Below, in pieces: positions 60,522 through 64,000 of a stretch of DNA of 64,000 bases (positions are counted from its first letter, which is position 1; each line of letters opens with the position of its first letter). The stretch comes from Puia dinghuensis (GTDB lineage Bacteria; Bacteroidota; Bacteroidia; Chitinophagales; Chitinophagaceae): positions 1,469,335-1,533,334 of the forward strand of contig NZ_BMJC01000001.1 of assembly GCF_014642875.1 (NCBI RefSeq), given 5' to 3'. The notes beneath the pieces are model-generated. The model saw nothing but the letters and a program-made list of their open reading frames with translations. It had not been told where the DNA came from and did not search any database. The position numbers were made by a program, and so were the translations under genes.

Positions 60522-61604
60522 ATGCGATCTGCTTCATCAAGGCAATCTGTTTCATCTATCCGATTCGTTTTTTTGGGGGCCGCGGGGCTGCTGCTGGCAG
60601 CCTGCCATTCCGGGGGGCATCCCGATGATCCGGCCTTACTTCAGCGGGTTTTGACAGACTATTTTGATGCGATCGGGCAGCACGACACGGCAAAGATGCA
60701 GGCGCTGACAACAAATGATTTCATTCTGTACGAGGACGGTCTCATCTGGAATAATGACAGCGCCTTTAAGAATATCCGGCGGCACCTGCCTTTTACTGTA
60801 AAATACACGTTGGGCAATATGCATTCCTACGTGGATGAACATTCAGGCGATTGCGTGTACACCAACCGTGCCGATTTTGTCTTCCACGACAGCGACAACG
60901 TGCATATAGAATTTCTCGAGACCGCCAGCTTTCGGAAGACGGCGGCGGGCTGGAAGATGAATGTACTGCATGTCACTGAGCGGGAGCCGCGTTACGACAC
61001 GATCCGGTATTTGCGTGATCATTATGCCCAAAGGTTAAAAGTCTTTGCAGCCGAGCCGCTGGTAATGGGAAGGCTTGTGTTCCTGGGCAACAGCATCACG
61101 GAGCTCGGAGACTGGAAAAAGCTCACCGGTGATTCGACAGCGGTGAACCGGGGTATTGCAGCTGACAACAGTTTTGGGGTGCTTGACCGGCTGGGGGAGG
61201 TGATCGCGCGGCGACCGCGTAAACTGTTCTTGGAGATCGGCATCAACGATATTGCCCAGGATATCCCGGTAGGGGTGATCGAGAATAACATTTATTCGAT
61301 TGCCCGGCTTGTCAGGGCAGGATCTCCGAATACGTCGGTGTATGTGACCAGTATTTTGCCGACAAATAATGACGTCCGGCAGGAATACCCTGAGCTTTAT
61401 GGAAAGAACGGTATAGTGCAGCGGCTGAATTACGAGTTGCGTCTTCATGCCATGGAGAATGGGTTTGGTTATATCGACGTTTGGCGCCGGGTTGTCACCG
61501 CAGACGGCGATCTTCACCGGCGGTATGCGCGGCCAGACGGCCTGCATCTAAATGAGGCGGGTTATCGGGTTTGGGCGGAGTTGATACGAAATCTGCCGCA
61601 CTAA
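60522..61604 (+). CDS. Lipoprotein fusing DUF4440/NTF2-like and SGNH hydrolase domains (360 aa)
   Basis: A lipoprotein signal ends in LLLAAC. Residues of about 35-155 form an NTF2-like (DUF4440) domain (YFDAIGQHDTAKMQALTTND; GWKMNVLHVTEREPRY). From about 180 a GDSL/SGNH hydrolase follows: block I VFLGNSITELG (Ser), block III GINDIAQ (Asn), block V DGLHLNEAGY (Asp-x-x-His). All catalytic residues are present, so an active esterase or acetylhydrolase is expected in the periplasm or at the outer membrane. The fusion of the two is unusual. Confidence 0.8.
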   Translation: MRSASSRQSVSSIRFVFLGAAGLLLAACHSGGHPDDPALLQRVLTDYFDAIGQHDTAKMQALTTNDFILYEDGLIWNNDSAFKNIRRHLPFTVKYTLGNMHSYVDEHSGDCVYTNRADFVFHDSDNVHIEFLETASFRKTAAGWKMNVLHVTEREPRYDTIRYLRDHYAQRLKVFAAEPLVMGRLVFLGNSITELGDWKKLTGDSTAVNRGIAADNSFGVLDRLGEVIARRPRKLFLEIGINDIAQDIPVGVIENNIYSIARLVRAGSPNTSVYVTSILPTNNDVRQEYPELYGKNGIVQRLNYELRLHAMENGFGYIDVWRRVVTADGDLHRRYARPDGLHLNEAGYRVWAELIRNLPH

Positions 61605-62113
61605 TCCAACGATCTGACACTTCTCCTCAAAGCCGAATCCAGATAATCAGTGAACCGGATAGTATTGGTCGAATCGATAAAGATCATCGTACTATCCATC
61701 TTCGACTTATCATTCTTGCTGATAAAATAAGCACACCCTATCAGATAGCCGAACCTCCGGCTCGTATCTCCTTGCCCGATGCTCCTGGATATCGAATCGA
61801 TCTCTTTCTCCATATACCCTATCTCATACTGGTAAAATGCAATACTATCCTTATCATTTTTTTGTTGCGCTTTGGAAAGCTGCGCCTTTATTCTTGTATA
61901 CTCTCTCACATATATTGTATCATCGAAGATCCTGCCAAATCGTTGCGTAACCGGCACATTCCATCGAACATGCACCGAATCCAGTGTAGCAGATGAATCC
62001 AGCCTCTTCAAATGATCGGAGAAAGTTGTATTCAATTGTTCTGTCAACGTTTTCCTGTGGCCGCACGTAGTGAGAAACAACAAGGCGAATGCCGCAAGCG
62101 TGAATTTTCTCAT
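61601..62113 (-). CDS. Small lipoprotein (170 aa)
   Basis: A lipoprotein signal (LAAFALLFLTTCGHRK) precedes a helical, Asp/Lys-rich domain (YTRIKAQLSKAQQKNDKDSI). Its stop overlaps the stop of the convergent SGNH gene by 4 bp. No family is recognised. Likely anchored in the inner or outer membrane. Confidence 0.65.
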   Translation of the reverse strand: MRKFTLAAFALLFLTTCGHRKTLTEQLNTTFSDHLKRLDSSATLDSVHVRWNVPVTQRFGRIFDDTIYVREYTRIKAQLSKAQQKNDKDSIAFYQYEIGYMEKEIDSISRSIGQGDTSRRFGYLIGCAYFISKNDKSKMDSTMIFIDSTNTIRFTDYLDSALRRSVRSLD

Positions 62114-62245
62114 ACGCGTCTTATTTACATATTAAGTTACAACTATTTTCACATAACGAATAGAACGAACCCTAACCGCCTTGTCATACATTTACTAATA
62201 AAAAACTATAAATATTGCAGACCTTTATCGCCGCTAGAATAACCT

Positions 62246-64000
62246 ATGTCCTGTCGCATACGATTACTTCCTATACTATTCCTTCTCCAGCTTCAATGCC
62301 TGGCATCGAGAGCACAGTCAATCGCTCCCGGGTATACCATAACCAATTATAACAGTGATAACGCCCTCCCTCAGAACAGCATCAATGAAATGGCCTTCGA
62401 CAGAAACGGCTTTCTATGGATTGCGACCCATATGGGCTTGGTCCGCTTTGACGGCAGGAATTTCCGCGAATACAACATGGCCAACTCCCCTGCCCTGTAT
62501 TCCAACAGGGTTCAAGCGACCATCCGGTCAAAGTCTTCCGGGAAAATAATCATCGAGCCGGTGTTTCCCTCCGACCGTATCCTGACGGTCACCGACGACT
62601 ACCAGCTAATAGAGGATAGCCTCCTCTCCGCTAATGCCCGGCAATCTCACCTACGCAGCAGCCCGCTATTCACTTACGACCACCTCTTTAAGAGGTGGGC
62701 AGCCGGTGACACCACGGTCTTCGACGGACTATTCATCAGGCTCCACCTCAACAGCGACATCCTTACGGTGAACGAACGACAAGCCTATGCAAGAAAAGAT
62801 GAACATTATTACTACCTGGATGATAATACCGCCGATGTTCAACCGCTGTCGGAGATTTCCGGCCATCAGCTCAAGATCCAATTCATGGTAGGCGATGTCT
62901 ATATCTTTGTGGACAGACAGAATCGGCTCTATGCCTATAAGGCTGGGCTCTTGCAGAAGATCACCGGGAGCCCCCGGCTCATGCAACTGCTGGGCGAGGT
63001 AGACGTCATCGGACCCTACCCGATACAGGCTGCCTTGCGGGCATTCAGGGACGACAACCACAGCTTCCTCGTACACAAAGGCGATATCCTGCTGCTTAGC
63101 ATCATCAATGGGCAACTGGATGCCGAAACATTGGCCGCCAATACGCCCATAAGGAATGTCAATGGCCTCATCTATGACCAGCAAAATAAGATCATATACG
63201 TAGGTACAGCAACCAGCGGCCTGTATATTCTCAAAAAACAGGAATTCCAAAGACTCTTCTTTTCGAGCGACAATTATATCATCAATAGCATGTACGCGCA
63301 GGTGGAATTATCCGATGGCAATATCCTCACCTCCTCCGGTATCCTCAACCGCCGCAATAAAATAAACATCCCTACGCCGGGTATCTACGATCGCCCGGCC
63401 TTCCTACGCTCATCAGACGGCCATATCTGGTATTGTTCCTATGGCTGGTTAAAAAGAACCGACTCCAATCTGCATGAAATTTCGAACATCACCAACCTCG
63501 GCGACATCACCTACGTTGGCATCTGGGTCACTTCGATCGTCGAAGCCGACAATAAAGACATCCTGTTCAGCACTCAGAAAAAACTATTCCGGGTGAGAGG
63601 AACAACGGCAACCCTTTTGCTCGACACCAGAGCATCGCTGCAGAACGCTGAAATAATGACGATCAGGCAAGTGAGTTCAAATGATCTTTGGATCGGCACC
63701 GACGCAGGATTGTTTTCTTATAACCTGCAACACAATACGGTAAGCCGGGTGCCCGGATTGGAGAAGGCCACTATCAGAGCGATCTATAAAGCCAGGGATG
63801 GCAGCATCTGGATCGGCACCTACGGCCAGGGATTTTATAAGTACGTCAATGGCTGCTTTCTCCGGATGCCGATGGATGCCGTGGGCAACCTGGCCAGCGT
63901 CCATTGTTTCCTGGAAGACAAACACGGGAATTTCTGGCTGCCCACCAACAAGGGGCTCTTCAAGGTGGCAAAAAGCGAACTGGACAGCTTCGCATCGGGC
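62246..64000 (+). CDS. Two-component propeller sensor, N-terminal part (runs off window)
   Basis: The frame starts at ATG 62246 and continues for 585 codons to the window end. After a signal peptide (LLPILFLLQLQCLASRAQS) there are repeated propeller blades of the form N-x-I...D-x-x-G-x-x-W-I-G-T (INEMAFDRNGFLWIATHMGL; SNDLWIGTDAGLFSY; ARDGSIWIGTYGQGF; DKHGNFWLPTNKGLF). This is the periplasmic sensor part of Bacteroidota hybrid two-component systems or of Y_Y_Y/LytTR sensor kinases, whose kinase part would lie beyond 64000. Confidence 0.8.
   Translation, partial: MSCRIRLLPILFLLQLQCLASRAQSIAPGYTITNYNSDNALPQNSINEMAFDRNGFLWIATHMGLVRFDGRNFREYNMANSPALYSNRVQATIRSKSSGKIIIEPVFPSDRILTVTDDYQLIEDSLLSANARQSHLRSSPLFTYDHLFKRWAAGDTTVFDGLFIRLHLNSDILTVNERQAYARKDEHYYYLDDNTADVQPLSEISGHQLKIQFMVGDVYIFVDRQNRLYAYKAGLLQKITGSPRLMQLLGEVDVIGPYPIQAALRAFRDDNHSFLVHKGDILLLSIINGQLDAETLAANTPIRNVNGLIYDQQNKIIYVGTATSGLYILKKQEFQRLFFSSDNYIINSMYAQVELSDGNILTSSGILNRRNKINIPTPGIYDRPAFLRSSDGHIWYCSYGWLKRTDSNLHEISNITNLGDITYVGIWVTSIVEADNKDILFSTQKKLFRVRGTTATLLLDTRASLQNAEIMTIRQVSSNDLWIGTDAGLFSYNLQHNTVSRVPGLEKATIRAIYKARDGSIWIGTYGQGFYKYVNGCFLRMPMDAVGNLASVHCFLEDKHGNFWLPTNKGLFKVAKSELDSFASG

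Overview
The window looks like chromosomal DNA of a Bacteroidota member, most likely a Chitinophagaceae-type soil or plant bacterium. The evidence is an ECF sigma/FecR pair, TAnnTTTG-type -7 promoter boxes, a Bacteroidota-style Kdp operon with a split KdpD, a SAM-like tyrosine recombinase with its partner HTH protein, and a two-component propeller sensor. The species cannot be fixed by eye.

Layout. (1) 1-15.5 kb is ordinary chromosome: ECF sigma and anti-sigma, a LacI regulator divergent from an orphan secreted beta-galactosidase-like C-terminal module, a receiver-PAS-PAS-kinase, and then a complete potassium-uptake operon read on the minus strand (28-aa peptide, kdpF, kdpA, kdpB, kdpC, truncated kdpD, separate histidine kinase) with an NtrC-type response regulator upstream. 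(2) A tRNA-Ser(CGA) gene at 15609-15695 is the insertion point of a 41.7-kb accessory island. Its 3' end recurs at 57391-57405 (15/15) and at 46110-46126 (16/17), and a looser version lies at 49058-49072. Each copy is followed by an intrinsic terminator. The terminator after 57405 is probably the original tRNA terminator, so the island ends there. (3) 15.7-36.8 kb is a prophage-like element: large serine integrase, RecA-like ATPase, a 1833-aa JAB/methyltransferase/MutS-I-like/Strawberry-notch helicase protein, and about 18 small genes, many membrane-anchored or beta-rich. These include an L,D-transpeptidase-like lysin, a peptidoglycan-binding protein and a transglutaminase-like enzyme. I see no terminase, portal, tail, relaxase or T4SS, so a tailless, membrane-containing virus is the best hypothesis. 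(4) 36.8-57.4 kb is AT-richer cargo: two related pseudoknotted RNA genes, an MNT-HEPN protein, a double SymE-like protein, Crp-like proteins, a six-gene nucleotide/methyltransferase operon, a HEPN triad, a dGTPase pair and a second (tyrosine) integrase. It resembles a defence island. (5) 57.4-64 kb returns to chromosome: SDR oxidoreductase, two AraC regulators, a DUF4440-SGNH lipoprotein, a small lipoprotein and the start of a propeller sensor.

Strongest leads: the paired RNAs at 37086-37216 and 39123-39277 (same architecture, compensatory changes in P1, P2 and a pseudoknot, plus a competing hairpin), the putative tailless-virus module, and the 42.4-45.8 kb operon. All functional claims rest on motif reading only. 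No database search was possible.
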